A stretch of 64,000 nucleotides of DNA from a virus, in IMG/VR virus record IMGVR_UViG_3300032297_000368, positions 1-64,000 of that record; one strand, written 5' to 3'. The first letter of the stretch is position 1. Each line of letters begins with the position of its first letter. Of this stretch, positions 13,943 through 22,771 are shown in pieces. Under the pieces are notes generated by a model. That model saw only the letters and a program-made list of their open reading frames with translations, was not told the DNA's origin and did no database searches. The position numbers were made by a program, and so were the translations under genes.

Positions 13943-13964
13943 GTGCCACCTCCAAAAAACCTAT

Positions 13965-14678
13965 TTAGTTCCAATATTTCGAATAATCCTTTTTATTCCA
14001 ATACTCTGCATTATTACGATTTAAGAAGTTTTCAATCAAATACAATGCCATACCAAAGTACCCCATTCTCTGAAATCTTCTACTATCTTGGCCTAGGTAA
14101 TGATTAACTATTTTAAACTTCTTGACATCATACATCTTAGATAAGAAAAAATCTTCACTTGTACCGAACTTGGCTGGAAATCCTCCAAACTCTTCAAATT
14201 TTGATCTTTTAGTCAACATGTATGCACCAACAGCAAATGGTACCCAATACTTCATTAGATTGTTTATTGCATTGAATAACATGAATCCTATCTTTGCTCT
14301 GATATCGTCATCATAACATTTTAGATTTAAACCAATCAAGTCCAAATCATGATCTTCTAATTCTTTGATCGTGTCAGCAATAACTGTATTGGAGAAGAAT
14401 CTTACATCACTGTCAATGAATAGTATGTATGGTGTCTTGACAAGTTTTGCACCATTGTTCTTTGCAATACTAACCGGACCGCCATCGATGATTTCTATGT
14501 TTAATTTGCCTCGATAAGCTTCAATAACTCCACGAGTATCATCAGTGGATGCATCGGCAATAATAATTCTAGTGTCGCCAATATTTTGGTTTCTTAGATT
14601 ATCTAACAAGTGGTGAATGTATTCTTCTTCATTTTTGCAGGGAATAACAATCGTAATTTTGTCACTGATCTTCTTCAT
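13965..14678 (-). CDS. Glycosyltransferase family 2 (237 aa)
   Basis: The N-terminus ITIVIPCKNEEEYIHHLL, then IIADASTDDTRGVI, and the DxD-type motif LFIDSDVRFF are characteristic of GT-A fold family 2 enzymes. A hydrophobic stretch (FNAINNLMKYWVPFAVGAYM) may contact membrane. It overlaps the LpxH-like gene start, implying co-expression and a joint role in surface glycolipid change. Confidence 0.85.
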   Translation of the reverse strand: MKKISDKITIVIPCKNEEEYIHHLLDNLRNQNIGDTRIIIADASTDDTRGVIEAYRGKLNIEIIDGGPVSIAKNNGAKLVKTPYILFIDSDVRFFSNTVIADTIKELEDHDLDLIGLNLKCYDDDIRAKIGFMLFNAINNLMKYWVPFAVGAYMLTKRSKFEEFGGFPAKFGTSEDFFLSKMYDVKKFKIVNHYLGQDSRRFQRMGYFGMALYLIENFLNRNNAEYWNKKDYSKYWN

Positions 14679-15432
14679 TTTTGTCTTTTTCCTGTGTCCA
14701 AGTTACTATCTGCCATGTTCCGTCATGATGTTCTACTAGTGCTGTACAACTTTCAACCCAATCTCCATCATTCATATAAACTACACCATCTATTTCTTTA
14801 ATCTCTGCATGATGTATGTGACCACATATTACACCATCAAAGCCACGCTTGCTGCAATAGCCAGCAAGGTTACGCTCAAACTGAAACATAAAGTCAATGG
14901 CTTTTTTAACTTTATGCTTGAGATACTTAGATAAACTCCAATAACCAAAACCCATCCTATGACGTAACCAATTATACTTGCTGTTAATACTGAGAACAAA
15001 GTCATATGCTTTATCTCCTAGAAAACTAAGCCAAGGTGCTAATCGTGTTATACCATCAAATAGATCACCATGCACTACTAGGTAATGTTTGCCATCAGCA
15101 CCAATATGTTCAGTTTGATTAACAACTTCAATCAAACCAAAGCCGATACCATACGGAATAAGTGGACGTAAGAATTCATCATGATTACCTGCGACATAGA
15201 CTACTTTGGTGCCACGTTTAGCGTGACCCATAATTCTACGCACCACATTAGTGTGACTTTGCTTCCAACGCCATTTGTTTTGTTGAATTTTCCATGCATC
15301 TATTATATCTCCTACAAGATATAGAGTTTCGCATGTATTGTGTTTGAGAAAATTATTTAATTGTTCAGCTTTGCAGTCTTTAGTGCCGAGATGAATATCA
15401 CTTATAAAAATAGAGCGATAAGTTTTTTGCAT
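14662..15432 (-). CDS. LpxH-like calcineurin-fold phosphoesterase
   Basis: The five metal motifs are all present: SDIHLG (11-16), GDIID (41-45), GNHD (82-85), and later VVHGD and GHIHH. Length (256 aa) and the hydrophobic helical insert suit the UDP-2,3-diacylglucosamine pyrophosphohydrolase family, which makes lipid X in lipid A synthesis. A phage copy could alter lipid A or another diphosphate lipid. It sits with a GT2 gene and an outer-membrane protein gene. Confidence 0.8.
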   Translation of the reverse strand: MQKTYRSIFISDIHLGTKDCKAEQLNNFLKHNTCETLYLVGDIIDAWKIQQNKWRWKQSHTNVVRRIMGHAKRGTKVVYVAGNHDEFLRPLIPYGIGFGLIEVVNQTEHIGADGKHYLVVHGDLFDGITRLAPWLSFLGDKAYDFVLSINSKYNWLRHRMGFGYWSLSKYLKHKVKKAIDFMFQFERNLAGYCSKRGFDGVICGHIHHAEIKEIDGVVYMNDGDWVESCTALVEHHDGTWQIVTWTQEKDKNEEDQ

Positions 15433-15488
15433 TGAAGTATCCGGTTACGGATCCGGAGTCATCATATTATTATGACCGATTTTTTAGA

Positions 15489-16061
15489 TTAGAATGAACG
15501 GTTGTAAGATAAACGCCAAGAGTTTTTCTCTTCGGCTGAATCACCATATACTTGACTGTAACGTACAGCAACGGTATCTTTATCAGTAATAGCATAAGCA
15601 ACTGCTACATGACCACGTGTACCTTGATATAAATTTACAGTATCAAAAGCATTACGATAACGACCACCAATATCACCACTCAAAGCACCTGCGATTGGAA
15701 ACTTAGTACCAAAATCTACAGCATAATGTGCAAAATGGTTGGTTGATGTGATCTTTTCACCTAAACGTACACCAACATAAGGCTTTAACGAAGCAACTTC
15801 GAAAGACTTACGAACACGAACTTCAACACCTTCGGTAATAGAACCTGAACCGATATCTGTTTGACTACCTTCTAATTTCAAACTGTAGTCCCACTTGTCT
15901 TGAGTCTTGAAACCAGCAACGATAGCACGTTTAGTGTTATCTGCTTTGGTGTTACGATTTTGTTCTTGGTAATATTGTAATTCAGCGTAACCTTTAACAT
16001 CAGCAACTGCTACACCACAAATCATCAACAACGATACTGCTACGAGTTTAACAAACTTCAT
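15489..16061 (-). CDS. Outer-membrane beta-barrel protein (porin-like, 190 aa)
   Basis: A signal peptide MKFVKLVAVSLLMICGVAVA (1-20) is followed by alternating polar/hydrophobic strands of 9-11 residues and ends in ...RLSYNRSF, the terminal Phe that marks proteins inserted by the BAM complex. The size predicts an 8-10 strand barrel such as OmpX/OmpW types. It could mask or replace a receptor. It has its own late-type box at 16095-16102. Confidence 0.82.
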   Translation of the reverse strand: MKFVKLVAVSLLMICGVAVADVKGYAELQYYQEQNRNTKADNTKRAIVAGFKTQDKWDYSLKLEGSQTDIGSGSITEGVEVRVRKSFEVASLKPYVGVRLGEKITSTNHFAHYAVDFGTKFPIAGALSGDIGGRYRNAFDTVNLYQGTRGHVAVAYAITDKDTVAVRYSQVYGDSAEEKNSWRLSYNRSF

Positions 16062-16094
16062 ACACTTCTCCTATAAAAAAAAATCAACTACACT

Positions 16095-16102
16095 TATTTA
16101 TG
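16095..16102 (-). promoter_or_regulatory. Late-promoter-like box CATAAATA
   Basis: CATAAATA differs from the T4 late box by one base and lies 34 bases before the start of the outer-membrane protein gene at 16061. It implies that the barrel is made late in infection. Confidence 0.55.
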
Positions 16103-16123
16103 GTTGTAACACAAACGTCACAA

Positions 16124-16750
16124 TCATTCATACATTACTGTATTCGTATCACCTAGAGCCCATTTAGAATTAGTTTCGACCGACCATCTTTTTGTTGCCA
16201 CTTTAAAATCAGGCATTTTTAATTCTTTAGGATTACTACTAGGTTCTAATATTATTAACCTATTATTTGGTTGAGCAGCAAACTGCCCATTATCACACAT
16301 GATAAAATTGTATGATTTATGGTCTTCAATATCTTCAGAAAATCCAGTATCAATTATATTGAAATCTGGATGAGCCGAATCGACCGTAAACATATAGACA
16401 CCTTGTTGCCAACCACCACTCTTCAACTTAAATTTACAACTCATCGATTGTAACTGAGATTTTTTCAATACAGTTATATCATATGATAAACAGTCCCACA
16501 ATTGCAAGTAATCTAGTGGTAATGGTTCACCTTCGATTGGTTTCCAGCAAAATGCATGTAATGGTAATTTATCATACAATGCACCATATTCATTTAAATA
16601 TGCCTCAATACGAAATGCTTGGCCTCTTAATGATTTAATACTTACCCACCAACAAGGAACAAGTTCTCCATGTCCTTTTTGAAAGTCATAGAGAAATTCT
16701 TTTCGAACAAAACATTTTACTGGAGGTAAATTTGCAACGATATGTGCCAT
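16124..16750 (-). CDS. Conserved phage protein next to nrdB (208 aa)
   Basis: A protein beginning MAHIVANLPPVKCFVRKEFL with the segment CWKPIEGEPLPLDYLQLWDC is, as far as I recall, a common companion of nrdB in T4-like phages of aquatic bacteria. Three cysteine-containing stretches and an alpha/beta composition do not reveal an activity. The stop is immediately before the nrdB start. Confidence 0.65.
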   Translation of the reverse strand: MAHIVANLPPVKCFVRKEFLYDFQKGHGELVPCWWVSIKSLRGQAFRIEAYLNEYGALYDKLPLHAFCWKPIEGEPLPLDYLQLWDCLSYDITVLKKSQLQSMSCKFKLKSGGWQQGVYMFTVDSAHPDFNIIDTGFSEDIEDHKSYNFIMCDNGQFAAQPNNRLIILEPSSNPKELKMPDFKVATKRWSVETNSKWALGDTNTVMYE

Positions 16751-17740
16751 TTAAGCAGCCTTAGACCACACATCTTCCCATGTACCACTTAACGCACCTT
16801 TAGCATAATCAGTTGCACGATTTTCAAAGAAATTCGTATGTGTTGGTGCATTAATCATTTCTTCTACCCAAGGCAGAGGATTCTTTTTCACTTTAAATAT
16901 ACCTTTTAGACCAAGACTAATAAGACGGCGATCAGCAATATAACGAATATATCGCTTAACATCAGATTCACTAAGTCCTTGCATAGGCCCCATAGAAAAT
17001 GCCAAATCGATAAATTTTTCTTCGAGTTCAACCATTCTCTCTGCAATCGTATAGATTTTTCCTTTGAGGTCATCATTCCAAATTTCTTTATTTTCTTCGA
17101 CATATGTTCTGAATAGTTTAATCATTGATTCACAGTGCTGAGTTTCATCAACAATCGACCAAGTAACAATCTGTCCCATTCCCTTCATCTTACCGTGTCG
17201 AGGGAAATTAAGAAGCATAATAAAACTACTAAACAACTGCATACCCTCTGTAAATGCTGAGAAGCAGGCAATTTGTGTAGCAGTCGATTCTTTTGAAGAG
17301 GCCACTGTACTAACCTCTGTAATGTAATCATGTTTATCTTTCATCTGTTGGTATTCCATAAACTCTGCATACGTAGAATCTGGCATACCTAATGTTTCAA
17401 TCAAATGAGAATATGCTGCAACATGTAATGCTTCACGTGCTGCAAATCCCAATAACATCATACGAACTTCAGGTTGTTTGAATATTGGTAGATAGTTATT
17501 CACATAACCACCTGCAACGTCAACATCACCTTGAGTAAAGAATCTAAAAATGTTAGTTAAAAAATCTTTTTCAGATTCAGTTAATTTACTCTTCCAATCT
17601 TTTACATCTTCTGCCATTGGCACCTCAGTATGTAACCAATGTGATTGTTCATGTTTCAACCAAGCATCATATGCCCAAGGATAGTGAAACGGTTTAAAAC
17701 TTGTACGATCTTCTAACAAATTTGATTTTTTCTTACTCAT
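16751..17740 (-). CDS. nrdB: Ribonucleotide reductase class I beta subunit
   Basis: The di-iron and radical residues are visible: an Asp in QGDVDVAGGY (71-79), E103 and H106 in EALHVAAYSH, the radical Tyr110 seven residues after E103 as in E. coli Y122, and a later ETQH. The C-terminus (TWEDVWSKAA) would dock to NrdA. It provides the radical for dNTP formation with NrdA at 18835-20634. Confidence 0.95.
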   Translation of the reverse strand: MSKKKSNLLEDRTSFKPFHYPWAYDAWLKHEQSHWLHTEVPMAEDVKDWKSKLTESEKDFLTNIFRFFTQGDVDVAGGYVNNYLPIFKQPEVRMMLLGFAAREALHVAAYSHLIETLGMPDSTYAEFMEYQQMKDKHDYITEVSTVASSKESTATQIACFSAFTEGMQLFSSFIMLLNFPRHGKMKGMGQIVTWSIVDETQHCESMIKLFRTYVEENKEIWNDDLKGKIYTIAERMVELEEKFIDLAFSMGPMQGLSESDVKRYIRYIADRRLISLGLKGIFKVKKNPLPWVEEMINAPTHTNFFENRATDYAKGALSGTWEDVWSKAA

Positions 17741-17978
17741 TTATCCATGCCTCTAATTCTTGTTTTGATTTTGTACCAACCATCTTTTTCAATACTGTAT
17801 TATCTTCGACCATAATTAAAGTAGGAACTGATCTAATTCCATATTCAGAAGCAATTTCATTATGCACATCAATATCAATAACCTCAATAGGTAAATTTGT
17901 ATTGACTTGTTCTAATGTCATTGCTAAGGCCTTACATGGCGCACACCATGAGGCAGTAAATCTTAATACCTTTTTCAT
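17733..17978 (-). CDS. Thioredoxin-like protein (81 aa)
   Basis: MKKVLRFTASWCAPCKALAM has the thioredoxin active site as CAPC rather than CGPC, and RSVPTLIMV carries the cis-Pro after residue 50. At 81 aa it is a short thioredoxin/glutaredoxin-type fold, as in T4 NrdC. It lies in the RNR operon and overlaps the nrdB start by eight bases, so it is probably the reductant for NrdA. Confidence 0.9.
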   Translation of the reverse strand: MKKVLRFTASWCAPCKALAMTLEQVNTNLPIEVIDIDVHNEIASEYGIRSVPTLIMVEDNTVLKKMVGTKSKQELEAWINE

Positions 17979-17996
17979 TTACTCTCCGTTCTTTTC

Positions 17997-18188
17997 TTAT
18001 TTTTCGCAGGTGCGAGTTCTAGTTACTGTACCATCTGGATTTTTAACTTCTTCCCATGCTGTACACTTTTGTTGTTGTACTTCTTTTTCCATAGTTGCAG
18101 GTTTTTCGAATACAGGTTCGATAACGAAATGATTGGCACCCCACCAACCAAAAGCACTTACAAAACCATACAATAACATTTCACCCAT
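17997..18188 (-). CDS. Small membrane protein with CxxW segment (63 aa)
   Basis: MGEMLLYGFVSAFGWWGANH is a membrane or amphipathic segment, and the C-terminus has QKCTAWEEVKNPDGTVTRTR with two cysteines. I associate this pattern with small proteins in RNR regions of T4-like phages from water. Function unknown. Confidence 0.65.
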   Translation of the reverse strand: MGEMLLYGFVSAFGWWGANHFVIEPVFEKPATMEKEVQQQKCTAWEEVKNPDGTVTRTRTCEK

Positions 18189-18189
18189 T

Positions 18190-18834
18190 TTATTTCTCCA
18201 TCAATTCATTAACAAAATCTAACAATAGTTTATGCTGTACGCCACCATGATAATGATCTTTCATCCAACTATGATATGTGTACCAAATTGGTGTACCTTC
18301 AGGATGACAGCCTATAATACCGATGTTGTTTTGTATAATGGCCATCGGGTCACCATTAGCATATCTTGCAATCGTTTCAAACTTTGTTTCATCACCCGCC
18401 AATGCACAACCATCAAAGAAAAACATTTTATGGTCTTCACCTTTCCATGTTATAGGCATTGCCTTTGCATGTGGTCGTTTAGTATCTGTATTTGGTCTTG
18501 TAATATATTGTACAGCATCCACATCTTTTAGTATATTAAAATAATGACTGCCTGCCCAATATGCACCCATACAGATACCAAGATACTTGCCACCATTATT
18601 CAGAAAATCATATATCTTTGTTCCATTATTATTGAACAGTTGATGCCATGATTCTGAATCTCCCTCGCCACCAGGAAAAGCAACAACATCAACATCATCA
18701 AAGAAATCTTTTTCTACTTGATGTTTGGTGAATATTTTAAACATGTATTCGTCAGATAAAGCTTCAATTATACCATTACCACATTGTATGGAACATCTGG
18801 GGTGGTGCAAAAAGAGAGCCATCTTACGTTTCAT
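18190..18834 (-). CDS. Class I glutamine-amidotransferase-like (BPL_N type) protein
   Basis: The nucleophile elbow GGKYLGICMGAYWAG and the later IIGCHPE give the Cys and His-x-Glu of a class I glutamine amidotransferase fold. The closest type I recall is the biotin-protein-ligase N-terminal domain (BPL_N), whose activity is unclear. It lies between NrdA and the thioredoxin genes in an RNR operon, so an RNR or cofactor role is conceivable but unproven. Confidence 0.7.
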   Translation of the reverse strand: MKRKMALFLHHPRCSIQCGNGIIEALSDEYMFKIFTKHQVEKDFFDDVDVVAFPGGEGDSESWHQLFNNNGTKIYDFLNNGGKYLGICMGAYWAGSHYFNILKDVDAVQYITRPNTDTKRPHAKAMPITWKGEDHKMFFFDGCALAGDETKFETIARYANGDPMAIIQNNIGIIGCHPEGTPIWYTYHSWMKDHYHGGVQHKLLLDFVNELMEK

Positions 18835-20634
18835 TTAACCCTCACATGCTATGCATACAACTTCTTCAGTTGCTAACTGTTTCAAATCAATCTCCTCCAT
18901 TACTTGTCGTTCGATTCGTTTTGATACTTTATCAGCCTTACCAATTTTTTCTGAACGGCAATAGTATAAAGTCTTCAAGCCTGTTTTCCATGCCATGAAA
19001 TGAATTGCATGTAAGTACTTCACATTAACATCAGGTCTAAAGAAAATATTAATAGATTGTGCTTGATCGATATATTCTTGACGATCAGCAGCATGCTGTA
19101 TAATCCAACGTTGATCTATTTCCATAGATGTTTTGAATACATCTTTAGTCCAATCATCCATCCATTCTAGATGTTGTACTGAACCGTCATTTGCAATGAT
19201 ACTTGACCATACTTCATCATAATCTAACTCTTTATCATCCTCACATGCCTTTTTAATGATAACATCTAAGAACTTATTTTTGTTAAGGTGAGAGCCTGAG
19301 AGCGTATCTTGTCTATATGCATTTGCTCGATATGGCTCAACACTAGGAGAAGTGTTGCCCATGATAATAGAACTGCTAGCATTGGGTGCAATAGCCATGA
19401 GATGGCTGAAGCGCTGACCAGTACCTGCAGCATCCGGAGCTTCACCACGTTCTTTGCCGAGTTGGAGATTGGCATCGTTAAGTCCCTCTCTTATATGTTT
19501 AAACATTTGTACATTACGACCTGTGGCCATTGGTGATTCAAATGCTAAGTTTTTCTTTTGTAGATAAGCATGAAAGCCGAGAGCGCCAATACCAATAGAC
19601 CGTTCACGAATAGCACTGTATCTTGCCCTTTGTATGCTGTCAGGAGCATTATCAATGAAATGCTGAAGGACGTTATCGAGCATCTCTGCAACGTCCCGAA
19701 GAAAAAGTTTGTCATCTTTCCAATCATCATAATACTCCAAATTCAAAGAAGATAAACAACATACAGCAGTACGTTCTTTATCGGTTGGTAAAATAATTTC
19801 ACTACACAAATTCGATTGTTTAATACTTAAACCTAATTTCTTTTGAAACTCTGGCATTGCTCTGTTACTTGTATCAATGAAGTGAATGTATGGTTCGCCT
19901 GTTTGCATACGCATTTCTAAAACTCTCTGCCATAATTCACGTGCTGATACTTTCTCTTTAACATCACCTGAATGAGGATCTTTTAATTCCCATGTATCAT
20001 CAGCATCAGGATCAATCATACACTTTTCAATAATATGCATGAAGTCATCGGTGATATTAATACCATGGTGTAAATTTAATGTTCTTAAATTAGGATCACC
20101 TGTAGGTTTTCTCATCTCTAAAAACAACAAAATATCTGGATGACTAATATCAAGATAAGCGGCATAACTGCCACGCCGAGTACGACCTTGACGATAGGCG
20201 AGACTTGAAGCATCATATGTACGTAAATGAGGCATAATACCAACAGACTTATCATCAGCACTACGAATTCCCAAGCCAATTCCTACTCCTCCACCTAGCA
20301 TTGAGAGCCAGTTGACTTCCGAGAGGGTATTGACAAGACCTTCTGCACTATCATCAAGATAAGGGAGGAAACAACTGATAGGCAAACCACGCTTGCTACG
20401 GCCAAAAGATAGAATAGGAGTAGAATAGCTGAGCCAATGCCTGCTGCTATAATTATAAAGACGCTGAGCGTGAGCCAAATTAGATCCAAAACTTTTGCTA
20501 ACATATGCAAACCTTTCTTGTGGTGAGGTTTCATCCTCTTTCATATATGATTCTTTTAATCTTTTAATTCCTAATTCATCGAATAAATTATCACGTGAAT
20601 AGTCTACCGTGATACCATGTACCGTTTTTTCCAT
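18835..20634 (-). CDS. nrdA: Ribonucleotide reductase class I alpha subunit
   Basis: Catalytic motifs: C88 in PISCFLP, N275-C277-E279 in NLCSEI, the second redox Cys around 292-293 in TAVCCLSSLN, the radical-chain YY in KTLYYCR, and the C-terminal CIAC (594-597) that is re-reduced by thioredoxin. The 599-residue protein starts directly at the catalytic part and lacks an ATP-cone, so activity is probably not shut off by dATP. Confidence 0.95.
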   Translation of the reverse strand: MEKTVHGITVDYSRDNLFDELGIKRLKESYMKEDETSPQERFAYVSKSFGSNLAHAQRLYNYSSRHWLSYSTPILSFGRSKRGLPISCFLPYLDDSAEGLVNTLSEVNWLSMLGGGVGIGLGIRSADDKSVGIMPHLRTYDASSLAYRQGRTRRGSYAAYLDISHPDILLFLEMRKPTGDPNLRTLNLHHGINITDDFMHIIEKCMIDPDADDTWELKDPHSGDVKEKVSARELWQRVLEMRMQTGEPYIHFIDTSNRAMPEFQKKLGLSIKQSNLCSEIILPTDKERTAVCCLSSLNLEYYDDWKDDKLFLRDVAEMLDNVLQHFIDNAPDSIQRARYSAIRERSIGIGALGFHAYLQKKNLAFESPMATGRNVQMFKHIREGLNDANLQLGKERGEAPDAAGTGQRFSHLMAIAPNASSSIIMGNTSPSVEPYRANAYRQDTLSGSHLNKNKFLDVIIKKACEDDKELDYDEVWSSIIANDGSVQHLEWMDDWTKDVFKTSMEIDQRWIIQHAADRQEYIDQAQSINIFFRPDVNVKYLHAIHFMAWKTGLKTLYYCRSEKIGKADKVSKRIERQVMEEIDLKQLATEEVVCIACEG

Positions 20635-20653
20635 TTAATCCTCTTTGTTATTT

Positions 20654-21283
20654 TTATTGTACTGCTGCGACTACATTAGGGAACTTTTCAGAAATAATAT
20701 CCCAACATTTTTTTGCCACATCCATGTGTTCTTTCTGTGTACCATTTGCCATCCGTAGAGTGCAGTAATGGATCCACGAACGTAAAGTTCCGTTCATGTA
20801 TAATTTTGATTGTGTGTTGCCTTCTGGTAGTACAGACCTTGCTTGTTCTTTAGCAATACCGTTATTGATTGCCCATTCATAAGCATTCTTCGATTCTTCA
20901 ATCACTCGCCTTTGTCTTTCTTCCCATCGTACCTGCAATGATAGGTCGTCAGTCGTAATACTATTTTGTCTGTTTTTATTGTCTTGCAATCTTGCTTCAC
21001 GTAATTCAAATGACAAATCTTTTGTTGGATCAGCATATCGTTGGCTGAATTCTTGAAACGAGAAACTTCTGTGTCGTAATATCTGTCTTGCAATATCACG
21101 TGTTGTGTTTATTTCCATTACTATATTTACCATCTCAAATGGTGACCAATGTTGATTCTTAATCAAATAACGAATCAACTTTTCATTGCCTTCGGTAGTG
21201 TTTTGGTTACTAGGATTAGATACCCTAGCCATATAGACAATTAAATTCTCATCACCCGAAACACCAATCATCTTTACATTCAT
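20654..21283 (-). CDS. thyX: Flavin-dependent thymidylate synthase
   Basis: The signature RHRSFSFQEFSQRY matches the ThyX motif RHRxxSxxxxSxR, and ThyX-type SVLPEGNTQSKLYMNGTLRS follows. I use the ATG at 21283 with GGAAGAAG upstream; it overlaps the primase stop as ATGA. It makes dTMP from dUMP using FAD and methylene-folate, supplying thymidine next to NrdA. Confidence 0.95.
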   Translation of the reverse strand: MNVKMIGVSGDENLIVYMARVSNPSNQNTTEGNEKLIRYLIKNQHWSPFEMVNIVMEINTTRDIARQILRHRSFSFQEFSQRYADPTKDLSFELREARLQDNKNRQNSITTDDLSLQVRWEERQRRVIEESKNAYEWAINNGIAKEQARSVLPEGNTQSKLYMNGTLRSWIHYCTLRMANGTQKEHMDVAKKCWDIISEKFPNVVAAVQ

Positions 21284-22296
21284 ATCTTCTTCCAATAATT
21301 AAATTTCAAATTCGCTTTAACACCTTGAAACGTGTTATTACTTATAATATCTTGCACTTCACCTGCTGAAATGCCATTTTGTATCATCTCATTGATATCT
21401 TTGCCTTCCATAGTGTCTGGCCAGATAACAACTTTACGACCTGCCTTGATGGCTGTCTGAACCATCTTGACAATTTCTTTATTACGAGGTTCATTATCAA
21501 AGACCAAAACAACATTCTCAACATTCATCGATTCAGCAGTTTTGTTCAGATTTGCATCACCAGAAGCGATAGTATTATTTAGAAACAAACTGTCTATGGG
21601 ACCTTCTACAATCTGTATAACCTGTGATTGATTTATTGTATCGAGACCATAGATTAATTTGTCTTCACTATCATTTGTTCTGAGAGTTACATATCTGAGT
21701 TTATATGTAGTCTCTCCCAAAGCACGACCGGATACTGCAATTAATTCTTTATTCTGATTGTAGAATGGTATAACCAAACGAGCATCATTAGTAATTGTTT
21801 TGCCATGATCTGGCACCAATGCATTAACAAAATCTAGATACTTCTCAGTGAACAACAATTTATTCCATTTATCTTTAGGAATATTTCTTGCAATAACATA
21901 ATCTTTACAGTAGTGACCATCAGGCAATTCTGACACATACATTGCATGTTCAAAAGATTTCTTGATGATAGGTAATCTAGTCTTGATTGGTAGTGGAGCT
22001 TCCACAACCTTGTTAGTCTCACCTGTTTTATACCGTTCAAGTACATATTCTCTATGTACCGCAGGATCAACTTGTTTAATAAGATTGCCAATGTTCGTGC
22101 TTGCTGAACAGTTATGGCAACGGTAGAATAAACTATTTCCCTTTGCAAATGCATACCCACGAGCTTTAGATTTATTCTTTTGACTGTCACCACAAATGGG
22201 ACATGAAAAGTTCCAAAGATAGGCACTCTTCTGCTTAAAGTTCCGCAGACGAGAAGAGATAAGTTTTAAATAAGTGGAATCTGTAGATAGTGACAT
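21280..22296 (-). CDS. DNA primase, T4 gp61-like (DnaG/TOPRIM)
   Basis: A zinc ribbon CPICGD...CHNC (C32, C35, C60, C63), then TOPRIM motifs IVEGPIDSLF and VFDNEPRN, match T4-type primase. It primes lagging-strand synthesis with the helicase at 48663-50057, from which it is separated here. The promoter at 22305-22333 ends so close to the ATG that the mRNA may be leaderless; no ribosome-binding site is seen. Confidence 0.9.
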   Translation of the reverse strand: MSLSTDSTYLKLISSRLRNFKQKSAYLWNFSCPICGDSQKNKSKARGYAFAKGNSLFYRCHNCSASTNIGNLIKQVDPAVHREYVLERYKTGETNKVVEAPLPIKTRLPIIKKSFEHAMYVSELPDGHYCKDYVIARNIPKDKWNKLLFTEKYLDFVNALVPDHGKTITNDARLVIPFYNQNKELIAVSGRALGETTYKLRYVTLRTNDSEDKLIYGLDTINQSQVIQIVEGPIDSLFLNNTIASGDANLNKTAESMNVENVVLVFDNEPRNKEIVKMVQTAIKAGRKVVIWPDTMEGKDINEMIQNGISAGEVQDIISNNTFQGVKANLKFNYWKKI

Positions 22297-22304
22297 AATG
22301 CATA

Positions 22305-22333
22305 ATATAATACATCTTTAACACAATGTCAAG
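22305..22333 (-). promoter_or_regulatory. Sigma70-type promoter abutting the primase start
   Basis: TTGACA (22328-22333) and TATATT (22305-22310) with a 17-base spacer. The -10 box ends nine bases before the A of the primase ATG at 22296, so transcription should start at or next to that ATG. Confidence 0.75.
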
Positions 22334-22768
22334 TTAATTAAATAATTTACCTAACATTTCTAATTTGACGTTGGAAACTAACCAAGCAAACACAATTACA
22401 CCACCGGCAACCATCCATCGCCATTGGGATAACTTTTGTATGTCGGCATCTTCTTTGTCATTATGTTCGGTAATATGATCTCGTAGAGATTTGATTTCAT
22501 CCATAATTCTACGTTCAGTTAATTCTATCTTATCTGATAGGTTTCTGTCAACTGTAGTAATACGTGAATGTAATTCTTTGATGTCGCTCACAGTATCTTC
22601 TTTTCTTTTATCCATATCGTTATAGATTTGGTTTGTTAGTGCGGTTTGATTATCTGTGAGCTTTTCAATCACACGATCCATTTTGTTGCAAAGATCAGTG
22701 AGTGTACTGACTTTTACCTTCAGTACACCCACATCTACCTTTAAATCAACTTCGTTGATATCAGACAA
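22334..22768 (-). CDS. Coiled-coil protein with C-terminal membrane helix (144 aa)
   Basis: Residues 1-105 form a long charged coiled coil (KVDVGVLKVKVSTLTDL...), and WRWMVAGGVIVFAWLV is a single membrane helix near the C-terminus. Such tail-anchored coils are common in T4-like phages of aquatic bacteria next to lysis genes. A role in lysis control is possible. Confidence 0.65.
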   Translation of the reverse strand: MSDINEVDLKVDVGVLKVKVSTLTDLCNKMDRVIEKLTDNQTALTNQIYNDMDKRKEDTVSDIKELHSRITTVDRNLSDKIELTERRIMDEIKSLRDHITEHNDKEDADIQKLSQWRWMVAGGVIVFAWLVSNVKLEMLGKLFN

Positions 22769-22771
22769 TTT

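Noticed and set aside
15433-15488. Hairpins between the LpxH-like and outer-membrane genes
   Set aside because: Two short stems (ATCCG/CGGAT and GTCAT/ATGAC) exist, but the T-run falls on the plus strand where there is no gene, so I do not call a terminator.
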